From positions 124,001 through 188,000 of the forward strand of contig CAJTYV010000005.1 in assembly GCA_910584195.1 (NCBI GenBank): 64,000 nt of DNA. Reading direction: 5' to 3'. The notes beneath the pieces were generated by a model. The model was not told the origin of the DNA and ran no database searches. It worked only from the letters and a program-made list of their open reading frames with translations. A program made the translations under genes and the position numbers. Positions 8,865 through 17,228 of the stretch are shown in pieces (positions within the stretch are counted from its first letter, which is position 1; each line of letters opens with the position of its first letter). The stretch is from an uncultured Ruminococcus sp. GTDB taxonomy: Bacteria > Bacillota > Clostridia > Oscillospirales > Ruminococcaceae.

Positions 8865-9362
8865 TCAAATTTTTTCAGAAGGCTTTCTTGACAATACAAA
8901 TTCCGCGCAAACCCCGGTAAAAGCTCCTGCAATACAGCCAGAACATATCAAAACAGGCAGGTATGATATTACTGCCGTGGTTTTCATGACTATCACAGCA
9001 GCCGTTATCTGCCCGATATTATGAAAAGCTCCCCCTATTATACTGCATAGCCATGTATATCCGGCAGGAATCAGCTTGCTGATAAAAAGCATTCCGATAA
9101 GGCAGACAGCAGCGCCTGCCAAGCTGTATATCAACGCAGAAAAATTTCCGCTGAACACTGACCCTATAAGTACCCGTACAATAACTATCAAAGCTGTTTC
9201 ATAAGCCTTGAAACGATAAACTGCGTAGATAGTGATAATATTGGCAAGTCCCAGTTTTACTCCCGGAATCGGACTTAAATTCGGAATTTGAAGCTCAATT
9301 ATAAAAATGATCGAAGCCAATGCAGTCAATAAAGCAAGTTCCGTCAAACGTTTAGCTTTCAT
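8865..9362 (-). CDS. Gx-family (heptaprenyl diphosphate synthase component I-like) membrane protein
   Basis: A 165-residue integral membrane protein with about five helices. The N-terminus MKAKRLTELALLTALASIIF and the block LSPIPGVKLGLANIITIYAV are typical of the family (COG4769) that is often annotated as heptaprenyl diphosphate synthase component I. Its architecture resembles ECF S-components. Family members are repeatedly found beside ApbE, NusG-II and Rnf genes in Clostridia, which suggests transport of a cofactor or quinone-related compound for extracytosolic redox systems; that is inference. Its first codons overlap the end of the ApbE gene by 11 bases, so the two are translationally coupled. 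Confidence 0.85.
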   Translation of the reverse strand: MKAKRLTELALLTALASIIFIIELQIPNLSPIPGVKLGLANIITIYAVYRFKAYETALIVIVRVLIGSVFSGNFSALIYSLAGAAVCLIGMLFISKLIPAGYTWLCSIIGGAFHNIGQITAAVIVMKTTAVISYLPVLICSGCIAGAFTGVCAEFVLSRKPSEKI

Positions 9363-10371
9363 TAGATATCACCTCTGAATTATGTCTGCTTTCAATTTTA
9401 AACGAATCTGCAATTCCATCGGTTACCGCAATACTTCCATCGCTTTCCACAAGTATCATATCAAAACTTTGATCAGATCGCCAAAGCTCCTCGGCACGAT
9501 CTCTGCCCATAACGAAAAGCGCTGTTGAAAGTGCATCGCACATTATACCGCTTTCCCCTATTACAGTCACCGAAACAAGTCCGTTTTCGGCGGGTCTGCC
9601 AGTCGAAGGGTCAATGATATGACAATAATTTTTACCGTCATCGCCTGTGAAATAACGTTCATAATTTCCAGAAGTTATTACGGCTTTATTCGCAGTTTCA
9701 AGTATTCCGACAGCCTTATCAGGATCAAAAGGATCAATAACTGCAACTTTCCACAAAGAACCATCAGGTTTTCGCCCAAGCGTCTGAACGTTTCCGCCAA
9801 GACTTATGATCGCCGAACTTATTCCGTTTTCCCTGAAAATCTTCATAATTCTGTCAGATGTATAGCCTTTTGCAATTGCGCCAAAGTCTACTTCGATTCC
9901 CTCCGGAAGTGTTACTTCATTATTATCAAAAATAATTTTATTGTAGCCGACATTTTTCAGTATTTCATTTATTGTATCTTCTGTGGGAATTTTATAATCT
10001 CCCGTAGTAAATCCCCATTCTCGGAGAACTGGATATACAGTTATATCAAGGCTTCCCGAAGTTTTACTTCCCATATCAATACCATAACGGATAAGTTCCA
10101 TTACATCGCTGTCCACCTCTGTGGGAGAACCGTGAGAGGCGTTCAGCTTGTAAGTATCACTGTTAACGTCAGTAACAGAAAGAAGTTTTTCCAGGCGTAT
10201 TATTTCGGATTCCGCCTTTTTAAGAGCAGCATCGGCAGCATCGCCGTATGCCTGTAAATTCATATAAGTATCCATTGAAAAAATATCACAGCTGCCCTTT
10301 AAAGGCTCTTTTATTCCGCACCCTGTAAGAAGCGCTGAAACTAAGCAGAAAACAGCGGAAATTCTTTTCAT
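9352..10371 (-). CDS. apbE: FAD:protein FMN transferase (ApbE) lipoprotein
   Basis: Transfers FMN from FAD to a Thr or Ser in extracytosolic target proteins bearing a D-x-x-(S/T)-G-A-(S/T)-like motif. Seen: a lipoprotein signal ending ALLTGC with lipid Cys at residue 18, SMDTYMNLQAYGD, the FAD/Mg2+ motif VDFGAIAKGYTSDRI, SLGGNVQTLG, and the Mg2+-site block CDALSTALFVMG. At 339 residues it is full length. It is the partner of the FMN-binding-domain protein immediately upstream (10381-11682) and overlaps the downstream Gx membrane gene. The position inside this cluster makes the reductase fusion and perhaps the NPKTG surface protein its likely substrates. Confidence 0.95.
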   Translation of the reverse strand: MKRISAVFCLVSALLTGCGIKEPLKGSCDIFSMDTYMNLQAYGDAADAALKKAESEIIRLEKLLSVTDVNSDTYKLNASHGSPTEVDSDVMELIRYGIDMGSKTSGSLDITVYPVLREWGFTTGDYKIPTEDTINEILKNVGYNKIIFDNNEVTLPEGIEVDFGAIAKGYTSDRIMKIFRENGISSAIISLGGNVQTLGRKPDGSLWKVAVIDPFDPDKAVGILETANKAVITSGNYERYFTGDDGKNYCHIIDPSTGRPAENGLVSVTVIGESGIMCDALSTALFVMGRDRAEELWRSDQSFDMILVESDGSIAVTDGIADSFKIESRHNSEVISNES

Positions 10372-10380
10372 TTTATCACT

Positions 10381-11682
10381 TTACTTTCTTGCATTTTCTA
10401 TAGCTGAACGAACAGCTGATTTGATAGCCTACGAGCTGTATGTCGCTCCCGAATACGCATCTACCGAAATGTTTTGAGAAGCTATAATATCGGGAATCGC
10501 CTGCGATGCGGCGTTATCGTAGTACTACGTATCGCTTTCATAAGAATAACCGGTTATCGACATTATTACATCGTCTTGTATTGTTACGGTAACAAAAATT
10601 TCACCGTCATATCCGTATGCGCTTGCCGAAAATTCGCCGTTATTATACACGTACTGAGGTTCGGGCTGCGGTTCATCCTCGGCAGGAGGTGCTTCAATTT
10701 CTTCAGATTCTTCAGAACTTTCGTCATCCGCAGGCTCCTCATCCTCATGATAAGATGTCTCGATCGGTTCGGTCGTTTGTAATGAGACTGCGGTAGTTAC
10801 AGAAACATCCGAAAAATAAGTTTCCGTAACATTCTCCGAAACATCAGAAAGTTTCGTACTTGTTATCGTTGTTTCAGTAACCGTAATGCAAATCTCGTTA
10901 TTTTGCAGTGTGTCCGGCTTTTGCGGCTGACCGGCAATCATAATCAGAATCATTGCTGATACAGGCAAAACCGCCGTTCCGTTCATTATTATTATTCCTT
11001 TTTCGGAGCATTTTCTGATTACGCATTTTCTTATACGAAAATATAAGTAACCAATAAATACAACCGAATAAATGCCAACACTGAACAAATATCCGCTTCG
11101 TCCGCGCCGAGCAAGAGGAAATGTCAGCAGCATTACATGAACGTACAGCATTGCATAAAAAAGATATGCCGTTCTCTGAATATTTTTCCATAGCTTGGGT
11201 TTCATTTTTCGGCGAATTTTCGGAAACGACATTACTGTTAACGGTATGATTATAATAAGCATTGCAATAGTCAGAATGCTTGCCGTAAACTGATGCAAAT
11301 CCATTCTTTGTACATTAGTAAAAAGCATATTGAAATATGTTTTACCGTAGCCTATATTATGTCCGAATGTCAGAATTGCCGCTGTTATGGACAATTCTCC
11401 TCGTATTGGCATAAACTTTTTTTTCAGCCATGAACCGTTCGGTAAAGCTCCGCTCCACATAACGATGCACCATAATGCGGTTGCAAATGTACCTCTTGCA
11501 AACAGACCCATTAAAAATGTCAGAAATTCTGAAGTCACACGGAAATTGAACCATGTTGCCGCTGCCGCCCCTGCCGAGAGAACAGCCGCAGCGATATAAA
11601 ATATGGCAGGATATTTTTTCATTGCATTTTTTGAAATCAATACAAAGGCAAAAGCGCTTATCAAAGCAGTAAGAAACAACAT
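10381..11682 (-). CDS. Ferric-reductase-like heme membrane domain fused to FMN-binding domain, with two in-frame UAG codons
   Basis: The uninterrupted frame is 10525-11682 (385 codons). Residues 1-235 form six or so helices with His residues in GHNIGYG, DLHQF and YVHVMLL, like ferric-reductase/MsrQ heme domains. A Thr/Glu/Pro-rich linker (about 260-340) follows, then the start of an FMN-binding domain (YVYNNGEFSASAYGYDGEI). UAG occurs at codon 386 (10525-10527), but the same frame continues with clear family sequence, including VDAYSGATYSS (residues 407-417), the flavinylation motif. A second UAG follows at codon 418 (10429-10431), then AIKSAVRSAIENARK and TAA at 10381. So the domain is complete but for two UAGs. 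Either a young pseudogene, sequencing errors, or stop read-through. ApbE follows 9 bases later. Confidence 0.8.
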
Positions 11683-11700
11683 TTTCAGTACACTCCAACA

Positions 11701-13197
11701 TCAATGGTTTCTTTTACGTGAAACAAAAGCTACTGTTGCTGCAAGTCCCATAAGAGCCATAGGAATTGCTGCGTGTGCAACACCTGTTTTCGGGTTGTCA
11801 GCCGACTTTGCTTTTGCAGTCTTTTTTTCATTTTCCGCAGTTAATTTTGATGTGGTTTTGACAATTGTTGATTTTACGGTTGTTACATTTTCAGCCTGAG
11901 TAGTTATGGTAGTTTCCGGAGCATCATTCTTTACTGAAAATTCCAAAGCGTTAGTGTAGCCGGCAGAATTTACCTTTATTTCGTAATTTCCGCTGCCGTC
12001 AAACACCTTGGTATCTCTCGATGACGCATTAAAATCTATCGTTCCGTCCTGAGAAATAATTTTTACCCCTCTTTTTCCAGAAGCGGAATACTCTTTGCCA
12101 TTTACTGATACGGACATTATATTCTTAATGTAGTTATCAAGCTCGTCATCTGAAGTTCCATCCGCTGTAACAAGTTTTCCTTCAGAATAAACGGCAGGTA
12201 CTTCATCTGTTGAAAGAATAAATTCAACTGACGCATCAGCATATTTTCCGTTTTTGTCCGAAATAGAAAGTGTATAAGCTCCGGGAAGTGTATCCGAATA
12301 TAATAGCGAAGTATCTGAAACTGTGAAATTTCCACCATTTACAGAATATACCTTTCCATAATTTTCGGGAAATCCTGCAAGAGTCATGGCTGCTTCACCT
12401 GAACCGGCAGCAGATTCTTCAACCAATGCTTCGTAAATAAATTTAACAGGTATGTATGTCTCAGTGGGAATTGTAACATATCCGCTTAATGTTATGAAAA
12501 CCACTTGGCTGACAGTCGAACCCGTAAGAGATTTGAAATTCTCATAGCTTAAAGTATTTCCATGCGGCTCAGAGGTATTTATTCCCGATGACCACGCAAG
12601 CTCACCGCGCCATATGTTTTCTTCATGTTTCATTGCATAAGTGCTGCCATCTGATGTTCTGAGAAGTGCGCCGTATATTGAGCCAAGTTCCGGCAGATTT
12701 TCAACATCTATAAGATAATCGCCCCACGGTGTTTCAGTCGAAAGATTAATCGAAGCGTTCTCAGCAATTTCGGGAGAATGATCCTGAACGGCTGAAAATT
12801 CAACCTTTCCATCGTTAACCGTAACTGTTTTGTACGCTTCTGGAACTGTTTCAAGTAAAGTAAATCCGTAATTTTCATCTCCCATAGAGTCAAGGTCGGA
12901 TTTTGAAATGGCTACAGGATATGTTACACCCAAAATAGAACCCGTGCCATCATCATTTAGCTGATTGTAAGTTCCCTCGAAAAGCTCGCCCTTGCCGTTT
13001 TTTGACCACTTAGCAGTAGTAGCCGATGAAAATGCATCAACTTCATATGCATTGAGACTTTCACCGAACTCTGAAGCATAAAAATCTCTATAAGTAATAT
13101 TCATTGTTCCATATATAGTTTCTTCTGCATTCGCGGCAAACGGAACAACTTCCAGCGTAACTGCCAAAGCCGCCAAACATAAATTTACTTTTTTCAT
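11701..13197 (-). CDS. NPKTG-anchored surface protein with Tp47-like N-terminal domain
   Basis: A 498-residue exported protein. It has a signal peptide (MKKVNLCLAALAVTL...ANA) and ends with NPKTG at 468-472, a hydrophobic segment and RKRNH, the pattern of a sortase-anchored wall protein. The N-terminal block IYGTMNITYRDFYASEFG followed by VDAFSSATTAKW (54-64) is what I remember of the penicillin-binding Tp47-like proteins found beside FMN-binding and ApbE genes. DAFSSAT resembles the flavinylation motif DxxSGAT with Ser for Gly. The middle consists of beta-rich repeats and a Thr-rich stalk near the end. Ribosome binding site AAGGAG. It heads the operon with the reductase fusion, ApbE and the Gx protein, so a role in extracellular electron or metal/heme handling is plausible but inferred. 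Confidence 0.85.
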   Translation of the reverse strand: MKKVNLCLAALAVTLEVVPFAANAEETIYGTMNITYRDFYASEFGESLNAYEVDAFSSATTAKWSKNGKGELFEGTYNQLNDDGTGSILGVTYPVAISKSDLDSMGDENYGFTLLETVPEAYKTVTVNDGKVEFSAVQDHSPEIAENASINLSTETPWGDYLIDVENLPELGSIYGALLRTSDGSTYAMKHEENIWRGELAWSSGINTSEPHGNTLSYENFKSLTGSTVSQVVFITLSGYVTIPTETYIPVKFIYEALVEESAAGSGEAAMTLAGFPENYGKVYSVNGGNFTVSDTSLLYSDTLPGAYTLSISDKNGKYADASVEFILSTDEVPAVYSEGKLVTADGTSDDELDNYIKNIMSVSVNGKEYSASGKRGVKIISQDGTIDFNASSRDTKVFDGSGNYEIKVNSAGYTNALEFSVKNDAPETTITTQAENVTTVKSTIVKTTSKLTAENEKKTAKAKSADNPKTGVAHAAIPMALMGLAATVAFVSRKRNH

Positions 13198-13211
13198 AAA
13201 AGGACACTCCT

Positions 13212-13250
13212 TAGGATAAATTTAGTTTATCACACTAACTTAATATCCTA
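13212..13250 (-). promoter_or_regulatory. Nested inverted repeats abutting the ribosome binding site of the surface-protein gene
   Basis: Outer arms TAGGATA (13212-13218) and TATCCTA (13244-13250), inner arms TTAGT (13222-13226) and ACTAA (13234-13238). In the mRNA this forms one hairpin whose base touches the AAGGAG site (13212-13207). GTTAGT-like hexamers recur near 13271, 13301 and 13366 around the promoter, so a DNA operator is also possible. Confidence 0.5.
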
Positions 13251-13298
13251 GAATTATCTCTTTTAAATATTGTTAGCATAACAAAACTATCTTTGTAT

Positions 13299-13327
13299 AT
13301 ACTAACATTTTTCTTTTTTATTGTCAA
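13299..13327 (-). promoter_or_regulatory. Sigma-A promoter of the surface protein-reductase-apbE operon
   Basis: TTGACA (13327-13322), 17-bp spacer, TAGTAT (13304-13299). The leader to the ATG at 13197 is about 95 nt and holds the nested repeats. Confidence 0.7.
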
Positions 13328-13547
13328 GGGTGTATTAAAAACTTCTGCGATTTACATAAAAGAAGTTAGTATGGTATAACGTGATTTCATTCAAAATATA
13401 TAACCGCAGATATGATTTATTTTATTTGGCAGAGAACATTTTTAAATTCAAACGAAATACAATGTCCAATTTGGTTCATATTTACTTTCATAAACCGTTT
13501 GCTTGTTTGAATTTATATTCTGCTGAAAATCTATTTATATGTACACT

Positions 13548-13596
13548 AAACGCTATTGCAAGCTGTACAAAATATGTATAGTTTGCAATAGCGTTT
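13548..13596. repeat. Perfect 14-bp inverted repeat beside the 6S-like RNA
   Basis: AAACGCTATTGCAA (13548-13561) pairs exactly with TTGCAATAGCGTTT (13583-13596), loop 21 nt. It lies just beyond the 3' end of the 6S-like RNA. Only three T residues follow on either strand, so it is a weak terminator candidate or a remnant of a mobile repeat. The 13250-13548 stretch otherwise holds only the promoter region; the small frame at 13381-13581 does not look coding. Confidence 0.6.
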
Positions 13597-13609
13597 GGCA
13601 TATAATATA

Positions 13610-13805
13610 AAAAATCCGCCTTGCCGTTCATATAGCGAATAAAACCCGCACGAAGCAGGTGGGTAAACGCCCGAATGCTTCTCGCTCCCTTCTTCCGCAT
13701 TGCGGGAGGTCTGCAGTCCACAGCCGGAGCTGAATTCCCTTATAAGATGTGTTGGATTATAAAAAACTATATTGTATCGAACAAGGCAGATATTTTATCT
13801 TTGAT
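13610..13805 (-). ncRNA. ssrS: Probable 6S RNA
   Basis: Read on the minus strand, the transcript of about 195 nt has a 10-bp closing stem (AUCUGCCUUG near the 5' end with CAAGGCGGAU near the 3' end), an internal region with GACUGCAGACCUCCCGC, AUGCGGAAGAAGGGAGC and UUCGGGCGUUUACCCACCUG, and a terminal U-run (13614-13609). This matches what I remember of clostridial 6S RNA, which mimics an open promoter and binds sigma-A RNA polymerase. A good promoter lies directly upstream and the region has no coding frame. Ends are approximate. Confidence 0.72.
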
Positions 13806-13813
13806 ATGTATGT

Positions 13814-13842
13814 ATTATACCACACTTTTCTAAAAAAATCAA
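13814..13842 (-). promoter_or_regulatory. Promoter of the 6S-like RNA
   Basis: TTGATT (13842-13837), 17-bp spacer, TATAAT (13819-13814). Start expected near 13807. Confidence 0.7.
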
Positions 13843-13884
13843 GTATTTTATAAAAAAAGTTGTTAATTTTTTACGAACAGAAAA

Positions 13885-14199
13885 TCACTCATCTTCCGAC
13901 TCGTCATCGTACATATCCATCGCCTCTTCCATACGTCGAAGGAAAAACTCTGAAACCTCCATAAATTCCTCGTCATCGTCAATTGATGCAAGAATTTCCT
14001 CACCATCCTCGCAAATTGTTTTAAGGATAACAATGTCACAATCGGCATTCAGAAAATCCTCGTCCTCAATAGCAGGTACCATAGCGTAATACTGCTCTCC
14101 TTTAAGCTCAGCAGCGTCTATAAGCTCAAAATTCTTCTTATTTCCGTCACTGTCTATAAGCTCAAAAAGCTCAGGGGTGTATTCGTTCATTTCTGACAT
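13885..14199 (-). CDS. DUF1292 domain protein
   Basis: A very acidic 104-residue cytosolic protein. FELIDSDGNKKNFELIDAAEL, QYYAMVPA and IVILKTICEDGEEILASIDDD are characteristic of DUF1292 (YrzB-like), a short family common in Firmicutes whose function is unknown. In other genomes it often sits near the Holliday-junction resolvase YqgF; that is not the case here. The C-terminal tail is Asp/Glu-rich (MDMYDDESEDE). It stands alone between the 6S-like RNA and nrdG, 115 bases from the nrdG end. Confidence 0.9.
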   Translation of the reverse strand: MSEMNEYTPELFELIDSDGNKKNFELIDAAELKGEQYYAMVPAIEDEDFLNADCDIVILKTICEDGEEILASIDDDEEFMEVSEFFLRRMEEAMDMYDDESEDE

Positions 14200-14314
14200 A
14201 TTTTACTCCATTCCGGCATCTCTGCCACTTGATATTACAATTATACACCATATCGACATAAAAATCAAGTGGAAAATTAATAAAAACAGAAACATCGAAA
14301 TACTCCCGACAGGT

Positions 14315-14815
14315 TTATGGTTCAACTTCAACGGCGCGGCCTGCCGCAAGACTTGCCTGACAATCAATATACCGCTGATTGCTGCTGCCGCGAAATTTTA
14401 TTTTCCAGTCTTTTTTTTCTAAAATAAACGGTCCGTCCACAAGATAATCAGTAACTTTGAGAAGCTCCCCCCAACCATTTTTATCACGGTTACAGTAAAG
14501 TTCCTCGAAAGTAAAACCTGTGTAAGTCACAATATTTAATCCGAGACTTTTGATCTCGCGCCCAAAATAAGCGAGTATTTCCGATTGCATAAAAGGCTCT
14601 CCGCCACTGAATGTAACACCGTCCAAAAGCGGATTAGCTTTTATTTTTTCAAGAAGATCTGCCGTATCTCTATCCTCACCGCCGTCAGGGTCATGAGTTT
14701 GAGGATTATGGCAGCCCTCACAATGATGAGGGCAGCCTTGAGTAAAAACAGTAAATCTGATTCCCGGTCCGTCAACGATCGAATCATTTGCGATTCCTGA
14801 TATTTTCAATATCAT
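14315..14815 (-). CDS. nrdG: Anaerobic ribonucleotide reductase activating protein
   Basis: Radical SAM activase that installs the glycyl radical in NrdD. The 166-residue length is typical. The cluster motif is CPHHCEGCH (CxxxCxxC) within FTQGCPHHCEGCHNPQTHD, followed by the SAM-binding GVTFSGGEPFMQ. It starts 12 bases after the nrdD stop, in the same operon, and should share the NrdR control of that operon. It needs strict anaerobiosis, consistent with a gut or rumen habitat. Confidence 0.96.
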   Translation of the reverse strand: MILKISGIANDSIVDGPGIRFTVFTQGCPHHCEGCHNPQTHDPDGGEDRDTADLLEKIKANPLLDGVTFSGGEPFMQSEILAYFGREIKSLGLNIVTYTGFTFEELYCNRDKNGWGELLKVTDYLVDGPFILEKKDWKIKFRGSSNQRYIDCQASLAAGRAVEVEP

Positions 14816-14827
14816 ATATTTCCTCTG

Positions 14828-17146
14828 TTATACGTTATGCTTGACTCTGTCATGCTCTTCAGCGCGCTTTCCGTTGTTGAATCGATCGAGAGTTCCTACA
14901 AGATAGCCTGTAATTCGCCTGATACGGTCAAAAGCCACACTATCCTTATGTTCGCTTCGTCCACAGCAGGGACATACGTCTCCAATTATACCGGTATATC
15001 CGCAGCAGGGATCACGATCAACAGGATGATTGATAGCTCCGTAGCCAATACCCGACTCTTTCATACAGCGTACTACTTTCTCAAATGCTGAAAGATTCTC
15101 CAAAGGATCGCCGTCAAGCTCAATATAACTGATGTGACCCGCGTTGGTAAGCTCATGATACGGAGCTTCTATCTTTATTTTTTCAAAAGCGCTTATCGGA
15201 TAATACACGGGAACATGGAAAGAATTAGTGTAGTAATCCCTGTCGGTAACCCCTTCTATAATACCATATTTTTTTGCATCCATACGTACAAATCGTCCGG
15301 AAAGTCCCTCTGCCGGAGTCGCCAAGAGTGAGAAATTCAATCCGGTACGCTTGGATTCTTCGTCAAGGCGATTTCTCATAGCCGTAATTATTTCAAGTCC
15401 AAGTTCCTGTGCTTCTTCGCTTTCGCCGTGATGACTGCCTATAAGAGCTTTCAAAGTTTCTGCAAGTCCGATAAAACCAACGGAAAGAGTACCGTGTTTA
15501 AGTATCTCCCCTACTGTATCATCTGCGGAAAGCTTATCGGAATCTATCCAAATACCTTGTCCCATAAGAAAGGGATAATTTCTGACACGTTTCTGAGCTT
15601 GAATACGATAGCGGTGCATAAGCTGATCTATGGCAAGCTCCATCATCTCATCAAGTTTATCGAAGAAAAGTCCAACATTATGATTTGATTTGATAGCAAG
15701 ACGAGGCAGATTGATAGAAGTAAAGCTAAGATTTCCTCTGCCTGTGACAATCTCTTTTTCCTTGTCGTAATTATTGCCTATAACTCTCGTGCGGCATCCC
15801 ATGTAGGCTATTTCCGTATCGGGATTGCCTTCTTTGTAATACTGTAAGTTAAAAGGTGCATCAATGAATGAAAAGTTCGGGAAAAGTCTTTTTGCAGAAA
15901 CTCTGCATGCAAGCTTGAAAAGGTCATAATTCGGATCGGTCGGATTATAATTCACACCATCCTTGATTTTAAAAATATGTATGGGAAATATCGGTGTTTC
16001 ACCGTTTCCGAGACCTGCTTCCTGAGCGAGAAGAACATTTTTTATAACCATTCTGCCCTCTGGAGTTATGTCAGTACCGTAGTTTATTGAACTGAACGGA
16101 GTCTGTGCACCCGCACGGCTGTTCATTGTATTAAGATTGTGAATAAGCGCCTCCATTGCCTGATAAGTAGCGCGATCGGTTTCTTTTTCAGCATTCCTGC
16201 GGGAAAAATCCTGTATTTTCAAGGCAATATCCATATCAACGTATGAAACAAGCAATTCGAGTTCCTTTTCACGATATCCGTTATCATCAGCTAAATTAGG
16301 CTTCAAATCATACTTTTCAGACATTTCCTTTTTGATAAGCTTTGAAGTTTCAATACCGTTTTCCACACCGCCAATAAGCTCCAGCGCTCTTCCGACATTC
16401 TGAATATATTTTGAAGCATAAGTTTTCTTTACTCCGTCTGCCATTGCATAATCAAAAGTCGGAACGCTTTGTCCGCCGTGCTGATCATTTTGATTAGACT
16501 GAATGGCAATACACGCAAGTGCAGAATAGCTTGAAATATCGTTAGGCTCTCTTAAAAATCCATGTCCTGTAGAGAAACCGTTTGTGAAAAGTTTTTTAAG
16601 ATCTATCTGAGTACATGTAGTGGTAAGAGTATAAAAGTCAAGGTCGTGTATATGAATGTCACCGTTTCTGTGTGCTTTGGAATGTTTTGGATCAAGAACA
16701 TACATTCCGTAATATTCTTTCGCAGACACAGAACCGTATTTAAGCATTGTACCCATTGCGGTATCTCCGTCAATATTGGCATTTTCGCGCTTTATATCAC
16801 TGTCTTTTGCATCGCTGAAAGTCAATTCGTTGAGAACACACATAAGATTTGTTTTCATTTCCCGCGAACGCGTTCTCTCATAGCGGTAAAGTATGTAAGC
16901 TTTTGCCGTTTTTGCATGACCATTCTCAATAAGAACCTTTTCAACCAAGTCCTGGATCTCCTCAACAGTAGGTATCTTACCCGGGTTCTTCTTTTCATAA
17001 AGATCACACACTTCAGCTGCAATCTCCATAGCAGTCGACATGTCTGTGCCTCCGCAGGACTGAGCCGCCTTAAAAATAGCGCTGGCTATTTTTTCAACGT
17101 TAAAAGGAACTTTTCTTCTGTCTCTCTTAATAATATGAATTATCAT
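14828..17146 (-). CDS. nrdD: Anaerobic (class III) ribonucleoside-triphosphate reductase
   Basis: Reduces NTPs to dNTPs without oxygen. The N-terminal ATP-cone (MIIHIIKRDRRKVPFN through about residue 95) senses dATP/ATP. The catalytic barrel follows, then a C-terminal zinc site (CCGYTGIIGDVCPCCGRS) and the glycyl-radical loop (RRITGYLVGTLDRF). I start at ATG 17146 (772 residues) because GGAGG stands 9 nt upstream. The longer frame to 17221 runs through the promoter -10 and the NrdR box and so cannot be translated. Arg replaces the usual Gly in KRDRRKVPF, a minor oddity. Controlled by an NrdR box in the 5' leader. Confidence 0.96.
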   Translation of the reverse strand: MIIHIIKRDRRKVPFNVEKIASAIFKAAQSCGGTDMSTAMEIAAEVCDLYEKKNPGKIPTVEEIQDLVEKVLIENGHAKTAKAYILYRYERTRSREMKTNLMCVLNELTFSDAKDSDIKRENANIDGDTAMGTMLKYGSVSAKEYYGMYVLDPKHSKAHRNGDIHIHDLDFYTLTTTCTQIDLKKLFTNGFSTGHGFLREPNDISSYSALACIAIQSNQNDQHGGQSVPTFDYAMADGVKKTYASKYIQNVGRALELIGGVENGIETSKLIKKEMSEKYDLKPNLADDNGYREKELELLVSYVDMDIALKIQDFSRRNAEKETDRATYQAMEALIHNLNTMNSRAGAQTPFSSINYGTDITPEGRMVIKNVLLAQEAGLGNGETPIFPIHIFKIKDGVNYNPTDPNYDLFKLACRVSAKRLFPNFSFIDAPFNLQYYKEGNPDTEIAYMGCRTRVIGNNYDKEKEIVTGRGNLSFTSINLPRLAIKSNHNVGLFFDKLDEMMELAIDQLMHRYRIQAQKRVRNYPFLMGQGIWIDSDKLSADDTVGEILKHGTLSVGFIGLAETLKALIGSHHGESEEAQELGLEIITAMRNRLDEESKRTGLNFSLLATPAEGLSGRFVRMDAKKYGIIEGVTDRDYYTNSFHVPVYYPISAFEKIKIEAPYHELTNAGHISYIELDGDPLENLSAFEKVVRCMKESGIGYGAINHPVDRDPCCGYTGIIGDVCPCCGRSEHKDSVAFDRIRRITGYLVGTLDRFNNGKRAEEHDRVKHNV

Positions 17147-17161
17147 AAGATCTAACCTCCA

Positions 17162-17177
17162 ACACAATATATTGTAT
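17162..17177. promoter_or_regulatory. NrdR box in the nrdDG leader
   Basis: ACACAATATATTGTAT matches the NrdR consensus palindrome (acaCwAtATaTwGtgt). It lies between the predicted start site (about 17193) and the ribosome binding site, a position that suits repression by dATP-bound NrdR. Confidence 0.8.
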
Positions 17178-17199
17178 CTCCGTTTCTCTATCTTATAAT

Positions 17200-17228
17200 A
17201 GTATAATCGAAAATCCACCATTTGTCAA
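17200..17228 (-). promoter_or_regulatory. Sigma-A promoter of nrdDG
   Basis: TTGACA (17228-17223), 17-bp spacer, TATACT (17205-17200). Confidence 0.75.

Noticed and set aside
9619..10257. Open frame of 212 codons antisense to apbE
   Set aside because: Entirely opposite a clear apbE gene; no ribosome site or recognisable motif.
10372..10530. Frameshift as the explanation for the broken FMN-binding domain
   Set aside because: The family sequence continues in the same frame through both UAG codons to a UAA; no insertion or deletion is needed.
13381..13581. Small + strand frame of 66 codons in the gap upstream of the surface-protein operon
   Set aside because: No ribosome binding site, biased AT-rich composition, and its 3' half overlaps the perfect inverted repeat; treated as non-coding.
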